Source: Deltaproteobacteria bacterium (GTDB lineage: Bacteria; Myxococcota; Kuafuiibacteriia; Kuafuiibacteriales; Kuafuiibacteriaceae). Taken from it: a DNA stretch of 64,000 nt. Below, piece after piece: positions 7,146 through 15,895 of the stretch. The stretch lies in NCBI GenBank assembly GCA_020632995.1, contig JACKEN010000002.1, forward strand, positions 496,001 to 560,000, in the 5' to 3' direction. The notes below the pieces were generated by a model. The model was not told where the DNA came from, made no database searches, and was given only the letters and a program-made list of their open reading frames with translations. Numbering within the stretch: position 1 is the stretch's first letter; each line of letters opens with the position of its first letter. The translations under genes were made by a program, and so were the position numbers.

Positions 7146-9338
7146 TCAGAGCCGCTCCATCACGATGCCGCCGCGTGGGCACTCCGCCGCACAGACGCCG
7201 CACCCCTTGCAGTAGTCGTAGTCGAAGGCCACCTGGCCCTCCTTCAGCACCAGGACGCCCTCCGGGCAGTAGGTGACGCACCGCCCGCACTGGTTGCACA
7301 CCCCGCAGGACAGGCAGCGCGCGGCCTCGGAGGCGTCCTCCAGGCCCATGTGCACCTCTTCCGTGTACGTCCGCGCCTCGATCGGCTGCACCCGATCGCC
7401 ATGCCGCGCCGCGTGCTCGAACAGGTGCATGTGCATCCGGTCGGGGTGGATGACCCCGTCCGGATCGTGCACCGCCGCCGCCAGCCGCTCCCCGGTGAAG
7501 CGCTCGTGCAGGGCGTAAGCTGCCCTGCGCCCGCTCCCGATCGCGGCCGAGACCGTGCCGGCCTGGGTCGCCACGTCGCCCACCGCGTAGATCGGCGCGC
7601 TCATCGGGGCCGCCACCGGCTGGCGCTCGGCCGAGACCGAGACCCGGGCCCCCTCGGGGAAGAGCGACAGCTCCGGGCTCTGGCCGAGGGCGAGGATCAC
7701 GAGGTCGCACATGATGTCGTGCTCGGAGCCCAGGACCTCTACCGGCCGCGGGCGGCCCGAGGCGTCGTTGGCGCCCAGCTTCATGCTTCGGCAGGTCAGC
7801 CTGCCGGGGACGAAGGCCACCGGGAGCTCGAGGCAGGACAGCTTGACGCCCTCCTCGAGCGCCTCCTCGATCTCTTCCGGGATGGCCGGCATCTCGGCCC
7901 GGGTGCGGCGGTAGACCACGTCCACCGAGGCCGCGCCGAGCCGGACCGCGGTGCGGGCCGCGTCGAAGGCGGTGTTGCCGCCGCCCACCACCGCCACCCG
8001 CAGCCCCTCCACCACCGCCTGGCCCTCGTGGGCCTGGGCCAGGAAGTCTATGCCCTGCACCACCGACCACGGCGGCACCTCGCCGAGGTCCATCGGCCGC
8101 AGGTGCTGCAGGCCGGTGGCCACCAGCACCGCGTCGCTGCTCTTCGTCAGCTCGGTCAGGCGCGCCCGGTCCACCCGGTCGTTCACCTGGACCTTCACCC
8201 CGAGCATCAGGATCCGGGTGAGGTCGCGGTCCAGCGCCGCGTCGGGGAGCCGGTACTCGGGGATGCCGGTGCGGAGCAGGCCGCCCAGCTGGCCCTCGGC
8301 CTCGTGCAGCGTGACCGCGTAGCCGAGCCGCGCGAGGTGGTACGCGGCGGAGAGCCCGCCCGGGCCCGACCCCACCACCGCCACCTGCTCCTCTCGGGCG
8401 GGGGGCGGGCGGAGCTCGATGTGGCCGTGGTCCGACGCGAAGCGCTCGAGGCCCCGCACGTTCACCCCCTCGTCGTAGGAGATGCGGTTGCAGGCCTCCA
8501 TGCAGGGCCCCTGGCAGACCCGGCCGCACACCCCGGGCAGCGGGCTGGTCTCGAGCAGGATCTCGAGCGCGCGGTTCACGTCCTTGTCGGCCAGGGCGTG
8601 CAGGAAGCCTTGCACGTCGTTGCCGGCGGGGCAGACGTCGTTGCAGGGCGGGGTCTGGCCGTGGCGCACCGGGCGCTGGGTGGCCCAGTTGCCGGTCCGG
8701 ACCTTGGGGGTCGCGCCGGTGTTGCCGGTGACCAGCCCCGGGATCCGATCGAGCTTCGGCGCCGGCGCGTCGAGCGCGGGGGCCGCGACGGGCTGGGCGC
8801 CCAGCCGGGTCGCCGCGTAGGCGTCCCTCGCCGCGCCGAGGTTGGGGCCGATGAAGCCGAGGTGCGTGAGGCCGGCCTCGACCCACTCGAGGGGCATGTC
8901 GAGCATGCGGCCGACCGCCCCGGCGAGGGCGGTGTTCACGATCGGCAGGGCCCGCGTGCCCAGCTCGTGGGTGCGGGCGATCTCGGTCGCGTCCACCGCG
9001 GCCACCCGGTACCCGGGGAACTGCTTGGCCAGGGCCTCGGGGGTGTCGGGGCTGTTCACCAGCACCCAGCCCCCCGCCTTCAGGCCCTGGGTCACGCCGA
9101 GGCTGGCCAGGGTCGGGTCGAGCAGGATGATGTGGTCCGGCTCGGTGATCGGGGTGCGCCGGGTGATCGGCTCGGCCGAGAAGCGGCAGAACGCCTGGAT
9201 CGGGGCGCCAGCGCGCTCGGCCGCGTAGAGGCCGAAGGCCTGCACCGAGTCGCCCTGCAGGAAGCGGGTGGTGGCGATGACCTTCGCCAGCGTCACGCCG
9301 CCTTGCCCGCCTCTCCCGTGGATCCGGATCTCGATCAT
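7146..9338 (-). CDS. Fusion: 2-oxoacid oxidoreductase gamma subunit + GltD-like flavoprotein + 8Fe ferredoxin
   Basis: A 730-residue three-part protein. Residues 1-185 are the gamma subunit (IHGRGGQGGVTLAKV start). Residues about 225-310 carry a GltD-type Fe-S cysteine pattern (Cys232, 236, 271, 275, 279, 283). Residues about 318-640 hold FAD and NAD(P) Rossmann motifs (GSGPGG at 323 and GGGNTA at 452). The C-terminus has two CxxCxxCxxxCP ferredoxin motifs. It probably channels electrons from 2-oxoacid oxidation to NAD(P) or the reverse. The ATG at 9338 follows GGGAGGG and begins at the conserved gamma start; the longer frame to 9554 looks non-coding. Confidence 0.9.
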   Translation of the reverse strand: MIEIRIHGRGGQGGVTLAKVIATTRFLQGDSVQAFGLYAAERAGAPIQAFCRFSAEPITRRTPITEPDHIILLDPTLASLGVTQGLKAGGWVLVNSPDTPEALAKQFPGYRVAAVDATEIARTHELGTRALPIVNTALAGAVGRMLDMPLEWVEAGLTHLGFIGPNLGAARDAYAATRLGAQPVAAPALDAPAPKLDRIPGLVTGNTGATPKVRTGNWATQRPVRHGQTPPCNDVCPAGNDVQGFLHALADKDVNRALEILLETSPLPGVCGRVCQGPCMEACNRISYDEGVNVRGLERFASDHGHIELRPPPAREEQVAVVGSGPGGLSAAYHLARLGYAVTLHEAEGQLGGLLRTGIPEYRLPDAALDRDLTRILMLGVKVQVNDRVDRARLTELTKSSDAVLVATGLQHLRPMDLGEVPPWSVVQGIDFLAQAHEGQAVVEGLRVAVVGGGNTAFDAARTAVRLGAASVDVVYRRTRAEMPAIPEEIEEALEEGVKLSCLELPVAFVPGRLTCRSMKLGANDASGRPRPVEVLGSEHDIMCDLVILALGQSPELSLFPEGARVSVSAERQPVAAPMSAPIYAVGDVATQAGTVSAAIGSGRRAAYALHERFTGERLAAAVHDPDGVIHPDRMHMHLFEHAARHGDRVQPIEARTYTEEVHMGLEDASEAARCLSCGVCNQCGRCVTYCPEGVLVLKEGQVAFDYDYCKGCGVCAAECPRGGIVMERL

Positions 9339-9451
9339 GCAGCCCTCCCGGTCGCCCTCGGGCGACGGTGGGGGGTTGAGCAAAGGTCGAGCCGACCCGA
9401 AGGCCAGGCATTTTGCCGAGTTGGACGAGGAAGACGTGACCGGATCGGCCG

Positions 9452-9467
9452 CGTCGGCGCCGCGACG
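9452..9467 (-). terminator. Small GC hairpin after atpG
   Basis: CGTCG at 9452-9456 and CGACG at 9463-9467 can pair around a GCGCCG loop, 17-32 nt beyond the atpG stop in its direction. No T-run follows, so this is only a weak terminator candidate. The same 145-bp gap must also hold the promoter of the por operon. Confidence 0.25.
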
Positions 9468-9483
9468 GTAACGCGCGGCGGGG

Positions 9484-10482
9484 CTAGCCCTTGAGGGACT
9501 CGGCGCCGGAGACGATCTCCATGAGCTCGGTGGTGATGACCGCCTGGCGCTCACGGTTCGCCTTGAGGGTGAGCTTCTCGATGAGGTCCTTGGCGTTGCG
9601 GGACGCCGCGTCCATCGCGCTCATCCGGGCGCCGTGCTCGGCCGCGTTGGACTCGAGCAGGGCCCGCCAGATCTGGACCGCGAGGTGCTCGGGGAGGAGG
9701 GCGTCGAGGACGTCCTTCTGGCTCGGCTCGTAGATGTGCTCGTAGCCCACAGGCTCGAGCTCGAGGGCCTCGGACACGTCCCACTGGCCGGTCGGCTGCA
9801 CCGAGGCGAGGTCCTGGGTGTGCCCCGCCACCGCCTCCTTGTTGCCGGAGACCGAGTGCAGCTCGCCGATCCGCACCCGGGGATCGTCCTTCCAGCCCTC
9901 GAGGGGGCGGATGGGCAGGAGCTGGTGCACCGTCACCTTCTGGGAGATGGCGCTCTTGAACTCGTTGTAGATGACGTAGACCGCGTCGAGCTTGCCGACG
10001 ACGAAGCGCTCGGAGAGGTCCACCGCGATCTCGGACGCCGCCTCGTAGTTGAGGTGGTCCCAGATGCCCTCGTAGGTGGCCTGCAGCTCCACCCCGCGGC
10101 GCCGGAAGTGCTCCTTGGCCTTCCTGCCGATCGTGGCCACCTGGATGTGGTCGAAGTTGGCGCGGTTCTCGGCGATGTAGCGCTCGGCCGAGCGGATGAT
10201 GTTCGAGTTGAAGCCGCCGCAGAGGCCGCGGTTCGAGGACATCACCACCACCAGCACGCGGTGCGGCACGCGCATCGAGAGCAGCGGGTGCGCGTTCACG
10301 TCGGCGCGGTTGACGATGTCCATGAGGACCTCGTCCATCTTGGTGGCGTAGGGGCGGGCCTGGACGATCGCCTCCTGGGCTCGACGGAGCTTGGAGGCGG
10401 CCACCATCTTCATGGCCTTGGTGATCTTCTGGGTGTTCTTGACCGCCTTGATCCGCTTCCTGAGGTCACGCAGCGTCGCCAT
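9484..10482 (-). CDS. atpG: F1F0 ATP synthase gamma subunit (enlarged)
   Basis: The central rotor stalk of the F1 sector. The N-terminal helix DLRKRIKAVKNTQKITKAMKM and the C-terminal helix ending TELMEIVSGAESLKG are both intact. The core motif SNRGLCGGFNSNI is present. At 332 residues it is about 45 longer than the usual 285-290, and the extra length lies around residues 205-255. No other ATP synthase gene is present; it follows lptF-lptG by 43 bp on the same strand, so it is separated from a standard atp operon. Confidence 0.95.
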   Translation of the reverse strand: MATLRDLRKRIKAVKNTQKITKAMKMVAASKLRRAQEAIVQARPYATKMDEVLMDIVNRADVNAHPLLSMRVPHRVLVVVMSSNRGLCGGFNSNIIRSAERYIAENRANFDHIQVATIGRKAKEHFRRRGVELQATYEGIWDHLNYEAASEIAVDLSERFVVGKLDAVYVIYNEFKSAISQKVTVHQLLPIRPLEGWKDDPRVRIGELHSVSGNKEAVAGHTQDLASVQPTGQWDVSEALELEPVGYEHIYEPSQKDVLDALLPEHLAVQIWRALLESNAAEHGARMSAMDAASRNAKDLIEKLTLKANRERQAVITTELMEIVSGAESLKG

Positions 10483-10525
10483 GCTGCGCGCGGACTACTG
10501 GTTTGGTGGGGGTGGGTCAAGGACT

Positions 10526-11632
10526 TCAGTCCGTGATCCCGCGTCGATACGCCCGGGCCCACCCGGCCGCCGCCGCCGCCCCCACCAGCACCAGGGGCAA
10601 CAGCGCGGCCGGCCCCGGCGACAGGGCCTGGGTGCTGGCGAGGGCCACCGCGACCTCGTCCAGGATCCATAAGGAAAACCCGAGGAGCGCGCCCACCCCG
10701 AGCGCGCCGGCCAGGGTGGGGCGCCGGCCCACCGCCAGCATCGCGGCCGCCCCCAGGGCCACCGCGAGCCACAGGGTCAGGGGTAGGGCGGCGCGCCGGT
10801 ACAGCTCGAGCCGGTGGGCCTCGGTGGGCTGGCCGAGGCGGGTCCGGGCCGCCACCGCGCTGGCCAGAGGCCTGAGGGCGAGGCGCTCCGGGATCCCCAC
10901 GCTCCGCACGAAGTCCTCGGGCCGCTCGGTCAGGGGCACCGGCTGGCGGGCCACCCGCTGGGTGCTGAGGCCGTCGTCGCCCTCGAAGCGCCGGTGCACC
11001 GCGCGCTCCACCGCCCAGCCCTCCGCGTCGCTCCACACCAGGCGCTCGGCGTCCCAGCGCTCCACCAGGCGCCCCGCCTCGACCTTCAGGATCAGGATCC
11101 CGGCCAGCGCCTCGCCCTCCGGATCTTCGAGCGCGTTCACCCGGAAGATCCGATCCCGCACCGCGAACCACGACTGCGGCCGCCCGGACTCGGGCCGGTG
11201 GGACGGGATCCCGAGGGTGCGCCGGAGCTGGCTGGTGCGGGCGTGGGCCCAAGGGGTCACCCACTCCGTGATCCCCGCGTAGGTCGCGGCCCAGACGAGG
11301 CCCGCGAGCAAGGCAGGTTTCAGCACCACCCCGGGGGAGGCGCCCGCCCCGAACAGCGCCACCACCTCGCCCCGCCGCACGAGGCCGCCCACCGCGGTGC
11401 AGGTGCCGATCAAGGCGGCGAGGGCCGCGATCTGCTGGAAGACGATGGGGAGCGAGGTCAGCTCGAGCTCGAGGACCATGCCCGCGTCCTCCGCGTTCCT
11501 CGCCATGTTGCCGGTCTCGACCGTGTCGACCGCGATGAACAACAGGAGCCCGGCCGCCACCGTCAGCGCGACGTGCACGGTGATGTCGCGCAGGACGAGC
11601 TGCGCGAAGAGGCCACGCCACGGGGCCCTCAC
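10526..11632 (-). CDS. lptG: LPS export permease LptG-like (YjgP/YjgQ family)
   Basis: A 368-residue inner-membrane permease of the LptB2FG transporter, which extracts lipopolysaccharide for transport to the outer membrane. Three hydrophobic helices lie at the N-terminus and three at the C-terminus around a periplasmic beta-jellyroll region. The start chosen is the GTG at 11632, which overlaps the lptF stop as GTGA. The longer frame to 11707 would overlap lptF by 79 nt. F/G assignment follows gene order and is less certain than membership of the family. Confidence 0.82.
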   Translation of the reverse strand: MRAPWRGLFAQLVLRDITVHVALTVAAGLLLFIAVDTVETGNMARNAEDAGMVLELELTSLPIVFQQIAALAALIGTCTAVGGLVRRGEVVALFGAGASPGVVLKPALLAGLVWAATYAGITEWVTPWAHARTSQLRRTLGIPSHRPESGRPQSWFAVRDRIFRVNALEDPEGEALAGILILKVEAGRLVERWDAERLVWSDAEGWAVERAVHRRFEGDDGLSTQRVARQPVPLTERPEDFVRSVGIPERLALRPLASAVAARTRLGQPTEAHRLELYRRAALPLTLWLAVALGAAAMLAVGRRPTLAGALGVGALLGFSLWILDEVAVALASTQALSPGPAALLPLVLVGAAAAAGWARAYRRGITD

Positions 11633-12729
11633 CGCCGCCCCCCTGCGCGGCGCAGGGCGAAGAGCCCGAACACCGCCATCATGAGGACGGGCGCGAAGGA
11701 GGCCCAAAAAGGCGTGCCCGGGTACTTCACCACCAGCAGGTCGCCCACCCGAGACAGCAGGTAGTAGACGAGCACCGCCAACAGGCCGTGGATCGCGCTC
11801 CGGGCCCGGGAGCGGGGGCCGCCGGAGATCGCGGTGGCCGCCCCGAGGAGGGCGAAGACGAAGGCCATCATCGGGATGGCGTAGCGCCGCCAGTACGTCT
11901 TCTCGAAGCGCCGCCCCAACGGGCTGTTGGGGCCATAGTCGGCCGCCACACGGCGCATCTCGGTGCTGTCGAGCATCGAGATCGCGCTGACGAAGCGGGT
12001 CTTCTTGTCGAGCTCGTCCTGGGCGTCGAGGCCCATCCGCAGCTCCCCGAAGCGCAGGCGATCGTAGCGGTCGTCGGCGTCCGCGCCCTGGAGGAGGTGC
12101 AACTCACCCTGCGAGAGCTCGAACTCCACCCCCTGGCGCGACACCTGGAAGCGCCCTCGGGCCGCGGTCACCAGGGCGGGGCGGCTCTTGTCGCGCTCGT
12201 CGAAGACCAGGACGTCCGACAGGTTGCCCGCCTCGTCGCGGGCCCGGGCGTAGACCGCGCTGCCGCTGAAGTCCTCGTTGAAGGTGCCGGGGCGCACCGC
12301 GCCGGTCAGGTTGCGCAGGCCCACGTCCACCAGCCGGCGCTGGAGGGCCTGCAGGCCCCGGGGCTCGGCCCAGTGGGCGAGGGGCAGGCCCAGGAGCGAG
12401 ACCACCACCCCAACCAGGAGCGGGGTGCGGGCGATGCGGAGGGGGCTGGCCCCCGCGGCCAACAGGGCCACCACCTCGAGGTCCTGGGCCAGGCGCCCCA
12501 GGCCCACCAGCACCGCCATGAGGTAGGCGATCGGCACCGCCATCACGAGGAAGGGCGGCAGCGCCGCGCCGAAGATCACCACCGCGTCCTCGAGGGTGAG
12601 GCCGAGGCCGAGGGCGGCGGAGGCCAGGCGCCGGGCCTGGAACAGGAACACGAGCAGCACCACCACCAGCACCGCGGTCAGGAACGGCAGGAGCACCTGC
12701 CGTAGGATGTAGCGGTCCAGCCGGGCCAC
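11629..12729 (-). CDS. lptF: LPS export permease LptF-like (YjgP/YjgQ family)
   Basis: A 366-residue inner-membrane permease partner of LptG. The start MARLDRYILRQVLLPFL is typical of LptF/LptG proteins. Hydrophobic helices at both ends flank a periplasmic domain (about residues 120-260), and YWRRYAIPMMAFVFALLGAA opens the C-terminal helical bundle. It is translationally coupled to lptG by a 4-nt overlap and is followed by atpG. Confidence 0.88.
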   Translation of the reverse strand: MARLDRYILRQVLLPFLTAVLVVVLLVFLFQARRLASAALGLGLTLEDAVVIFGAALPPFLVMAVPIAYLMAVLVGLGRLAQDLEVVALLAAGASPLRIARTPLLVGVVVSLLGLPLAHWAEPRGLQALQRRLVDVGLRNLTGAVRPGTFNEDFSGSAVYARARDEAGNLSDVLVFDERDKSRPALVTAARGRFQVSRQGVEFELSQGELHLLQGADADDRYDRLRFGELRMGLDAQDELDKKTRFVSAISMLDSTEMRRVAADYGPNSPLGRRFEKTYWRRYAIPMMAFVFALLGAATAISGGPRSRARSAIHGLLAVLVYYLLSRVGDLLVVKYPGTPFWASFAPVLMMAVFGLFALRRAGGRR

Positions 12730-12956
12730 CGGGGGCGGACGGTAGCCTTGGTAGGTTGGGGGAGCAACGAGGTTCAGGGCGCCTCACACCGGGTGGTTGG
12801 TCTCACCCTGAGCCACAGCGCGCCGCCCGTATCTTCGCAGAGTCCGCAGGAACTCGCGCCCCCCTGCCCGGGCCCGCGGGGCATCACGCGCGGCGCCGTG
12901 CGGTGCCTAGGGCAACCACGGGGGCGCATACGGCGCCCTAACAAACCACACGGACG

Positions 12957-12976
12957 ACGTGGAAAGGTGACCACGT
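12957..12976 (+). promoter_or_regulatory. Hairpin enclosing the ribosome binding site of the 12975 gene
   Basis: ACGTGG at 12957-12962 and CCACGT at 12971-12976 can pair with AAAGGTGA as an 8-nt loop. The loop contains the likely Shine-Dalgarno AAAGG, and the 3' arm covers the first two bases of the GTG start. It could modulate initiation, or be chance in GC-rich DNA. Confidence 0.25.
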
Positions 12977-14165
12977 GGAAGCAGGGGCAGAGCTCATCGA
13001 CACCCTCCTCGCGAATGAGCTCGCCCTGGAGGAGGAGCGCCTGCTCGACCTGGCTTCGGTGCTGCGACGGAACGGCCAGCGGCAAGAGGCGAAGGACGTC
13101 TACCGCGAGGTGCTCGAGCTCAACCCCAAGAACGAGACGGCGAGATCCGCGCTGCACCGACTCGGCGGTGAGGTGACCGTCGTGGGGGTCACGCCGGTGG
13201 TGCTCTCCGATCAGACATCGCAATCCGGCCTGCAGCCCGACGAAGAGCTCGACGACGTCACGAGCTCGATCCAGCTCATCGAGCCTCGACCTCAGCGCCA
13301 GCCGAGGCCGCGCTCGGAGTCGCGGATCATCCGCGAAATCAACGCGCCCGTCGTGCACGCGCCGCTCGAGCCCGCGGCGAAGACGGCCGACGTCGAGCCC
13401 GCCCTCGTGGAGGCGGCGGGCGTCCACCGCCGGCCCAACCTGCTCCAGGGCCTGCTCGGGGTGTTGGTGGTGGTCGTGATGACCGCGCTCGTGACGCTCG
13501 TCTGGGACACCCGCCAGGAGATGGAGGCGCTGTCAGAGCGTCTCACGGCGCACCCGCCGGTGACCGAGCCCGCGCTCGACCTCGCGACGCCACAGACCTT
13601 CACGCTCGTCTTCGATGCGGCGGAGTCCATCGAGTATCGCACCTCGGAAGCCGGGGTCCTGACCACGCAGGCGACGCCGGGGCAGGTGCTCGAGCCGGGT
13701 GATCTCGTCGCGGAGGTCATGGACTCACGGGACTACGATCGCCTGGTGAACGCGCGCTCCCAGTTCTTCAGCCTCCGCAGCAAGGCGCGGCGGGACGCGA
13801 GGTACCGGGGCCCCGCGCGCCGGGCCCAGCGCCGCGCGCTCCACTACCTCGTCACCGGCAAGAGGACCCAGGTCCGCGCCGCGCAGACCGGGGTCGCGAG
13901 GCCGACGACGGAGGGTGTCGCCGAGGTCGGCGACGACGACGTCGTGATGCTCCTCGAAGATCCGAGGGAGCTGGGCGCGGACCTGCCGCCGACCGCGAAG
14001 ATCGATCTCGACTCGACCTGTCGGTTCGGCGGAGAGGCCGCCAGCGAGCCGTGCCGCCTGGTCTTCGAGCGCTCGGGGACGAGCTCGGGGCGCGTGCGGG
14101 TCCTGCTCGACAACGACGCGGGGCGGTTCCTCCCCGGTCAGAGCCTCGAGGTCACGATCGACTGA
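12975..14165 (+). CDS. TPR-like single-pass membrane protein with HlyD-like C-terminal domain
   Basis: A 396-residue protein. Residues about 20-62 form a TPR-like helix pair (LASVLRRNGQRQEAKDVYRE, VLELNPKNETARSAL). A charged linker follows, then one transmembrane helix at about 157-177 (LLQGLLGVLVVVVMTALVTLV). The C-terminal 180 residues resemble the barrel-sandwich of periplasmic adaptor proteins: SEAGVLTTQATPGQVLEPGDLVAEV and, near the end, GRFLPGQSLEVTI. Topology suggests TPR inside and adaptor-like domain outside. No transporter partner is nearby. GTG start behind GAAAGGTGA. The function is unknown. Confidence 0.7.
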   Translation: MEAGAELIDTLLANELALEEERLLDLASVLRRNGQRQEAKDVYREVLELNPKNETARSALHRLGGEVTVVGVTPVVLSDQTSQSGLQPDEELDDVTSSIQLIEPRPQRQPRPRSESRIIREINAPVVHAPLEPAAKTADVEPALVEAAGVHRRPNLLQGLLGVLVVVVMTALVTLVWDTRQEMEALSERLTAHPPVTEPALDLATPQTFTLVFDAAESIEYRTSEAGVLTTQATPGQVLEPGDLVAEVMDSRDYDRLVNARSQFFSLRSKARRDARYRGPARRAQRRALHYLVTGKRTQVRAAQTGVARPTTEGVAEVGDDDVVMLLEDPRELGADLPPTAKIDLDSTCRFGGEAASEPCRLVFERSGTSSGRVRVLLDNDAGRFLPGQSLEVTID

Positions 14166-14177
14166 AGGGCGGTCGGG

Positions 14178-15455
14178 TCAGCCGGCGCGAACCCGGGCTG
14201 GTGTTGGCATCGGCACGACCGTCTCCAGCGGGCTGGCGAGGTGCAGCTGGTTGCCCGAGTCGAAGTGCGGCAGTCCGTTGTCCCGGAACAGGTGGTCGAT
14301 GCAGTACGTCCCGGGGTGGTAGTCGAGGATCATCACGTCCTCGGGCCGCGTGGGCACGCGGTCCAACAGCGCTTGGGGCAGGTACTTCGTCATGGCGGCC
14401 TGATGCCACTTGAGGATGATGCGCTCCGGGGCCTCGGGACGCGGCGCGAAGCCGACGATCTCGAACTTGCCGAAGTCGTGTGATGCCAGCAGGACCCCCT
14501 TCTTCTCGAGGCCGCTGAGCCGGCGCTTGGCGGCCGCCACCCGGAGGAAGACCTCGTCGAGCGTCAACCCGTATTGCTCGACGCCGCGCACCGGCATGAA
14601 GGTGGTCAGGTAGTAGGAGACCACCCCGTGGTCCAGGAAGCGCTGCTGCAGGTCGACGAGCGTGTCGACGTCGTCGTTGACCCCCTTCACCACCGCGGGT
14701 TGGCCCCGCATCTGGACGCCGCGACGGCGCAACGCCTCCAGGACCTCGCCGGACGCCCCCGACAGCTCCGCGGGGTGGTTGAACTGGTTGATCATCACCA
14801 CCTGCTTGCCGCGCATCTGTTGGACCTCCTCGAAGAAGTCCAGGAGCTCGGGATCCATGAAGCGGAGGGGGTCGAACGCGAGCGTCTTGGTCGCGAAGCG
14901 CACCACGCGGACGTTCGGATGCTGGAGGAGGCGGCGGATGGACCTCACGAGGACCTTCGACCCGACGGCCGCCGGGTCGCCGCCGGTGAAGAGCACGTTG
15001 TTCACCTGGGGGTGGCCGTCCAGATACTCGAGGGCGGCGGCGACCTTGAGGTGGGTCTGGCCTGCGCTCCAACCCTCGTGCCGGATCTCGTTCACCTTGT
15101 AGCAGAACTGGCAGCTCGACACGCAGACGTCGACGAAGTGGACGAGGAGCGTCGTGTCGTACTTGTGCTGCAGGAACGGAGACTCGTCCCTGCCCACCGT
15201 CGTGTTGCCGTACGGATCGAAGCGCCCCTGGTAGGGCGCCAGGCCGGGCGGCGGCAGCACGATGTTGAGGACCTGTGTGCGGTAGGGCTCGTCGAGCGAG
15301 GCGATGAGCTCCATGTAGTGCTCGGTGCACTGAAAGGGCATGTACGACCGCTCGAGACTCGCCCGCCGCGCCTCACGCTCCATCGGCGTCAACCCGACGC
15401 GGGTCGCGAGCTCTTCGAAGCCCTCTGTGCCCTTCAGGATTCTCGACTTGCTCAC
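14178..15455 (-). CDS. KamA (lysine 2,3-aminomutase) family radical SAM protein, divergent PLP motif
   Basis: A 425-residue protein. The radical SAM cysteines are CVSSCQFC (Cys111, 115, 118), followed by VLFTGGDP (157-161) and QPAVVKGVNDD (252-262), all characteristic of lysine 2,3-aminomutases. The glycine-rich PGGGGK that carries the PLP lysine in known enzymes is replaced by SHDFGKFE (Lys330), so a lysine may remain in a degenerate motif. The family isomerises amino acids such as lysine or glutamate; the substrate here is open. The GTG at 15455 overlaps the NTF2-like gene's stop by 4 nt, which decides the start. Confidence 0.82.
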   Translation of the reverse strand: MSKSRILKGTEGFEELATRVGLTPMEREARRASLERSYMPFQCTEHYMELIASLDEPYRTQVLNIVLPPPGLAPYQGRFDPYGNTTVGRDESPFLQHKYDTTLLVHFVDVCVSSCQFCYKVNEIRHEGWSAGQTHLKVAAALEYLDGHPQVNNVLFTGGDPAAVGSKVLVRSIRRLLQHPNVRVVRFATKTLAFDPLRFMDPELLDFFEEVQQMRGKQVVMINQFNHPAELSGASGEVLEALRRRGVQMRGQPAVVKGVNDDVDTLVDLQQRFLDHGVVSYYLTTFMPVRGVEQYGLTLDEVFLRVAAAKRRLSGLEKKGVLLASHDFGKFEIVGFAPRPEAPERIILKWHQAAMTKYLPQALLDRVPTRPEDVMILDYHPGTYCIDHLFRDNGLPHFDSGNQLHLASPLETVVPMPTPARVRAG

Positions 15456-15895
15456 CGTCCAACTCCTTGTCTGACGCCCTGGAACTTGGGACGAGCATCT
15501 TGGGTGTCGTAGATGATCGTCAGCTTCTTGATCTCGATGTTGCCCCCCTTCTCGCTGCCCCACGCCCTCCACCACGCGCGAGGCGGTTCCATCACGAGCT
15601 CGAAGATGTCGACGCACTCGAACTCGGTGACCGAGCCATCCTCCAGGGTCCACCGGTAGCGGAACCTCGCCGCCACCACGTCTTCCCGCCCCTCCTGCAC
15701 GAAGACGCCCAGCGGCTCGATCTCCGACTGGTTCGTCACCGAGAAGAGGTCGCGATAGAAGCCGTCGGCCGCTCGCTCACCGTACAGAGGTGAGTGCACG
15801 ACCGCGTCGCGCGCGAACAGCGCCGTCATCCGCTCGAGATCCCCCTCCTCGAGACAGCTCAGGTAGCGTTCGACGACCTTGGTGGACTTCCTCAA
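15452..15895 (-). CDS. SnoaL/NTF2-like protein coupled to the KamA-like gene
   Basis: A 147-residue cytoplasmic protein with one NTF2-like fold: VVERYLSCLEEGDLERMTALFARDAVVHSP at the N-terminus and strand pairs RFRYRWTLEDGSVTEFECVD and NIEIKKLTIIYDT. The family covers enzymes and ligand-binding proteins, so the role is open. It is the first gene of a two-gene operon with the KamA-like radical SAM gene (ATG at 15895, 4-nt overlap at the 3' end). That coupling suggests it handles the substrate or product of that enzyme. Confidence 0.78.
   Translation of the reverse strand: MRKSTKVVERYLSCLEEGDLERMTALFARDAVVHSPLYGERAADGFYRDLFSVTNQSEIEPLGVFVQEGREDVVAARFRYRWTLEDGSVTEFECVDIFELVMEPPRAWWRAWGSEKGGNIEIKKLTIIYDTQDARPKFQGVRQGVGR

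Noticed and set aside
6069..9494. 1141-residue open frame on the plus strand
   Set aside because: It lies antisense to the por operon, and its His/Arg/Gly-rich sequence is what high-GC antisense frames give. The opposite strand has clear domains.
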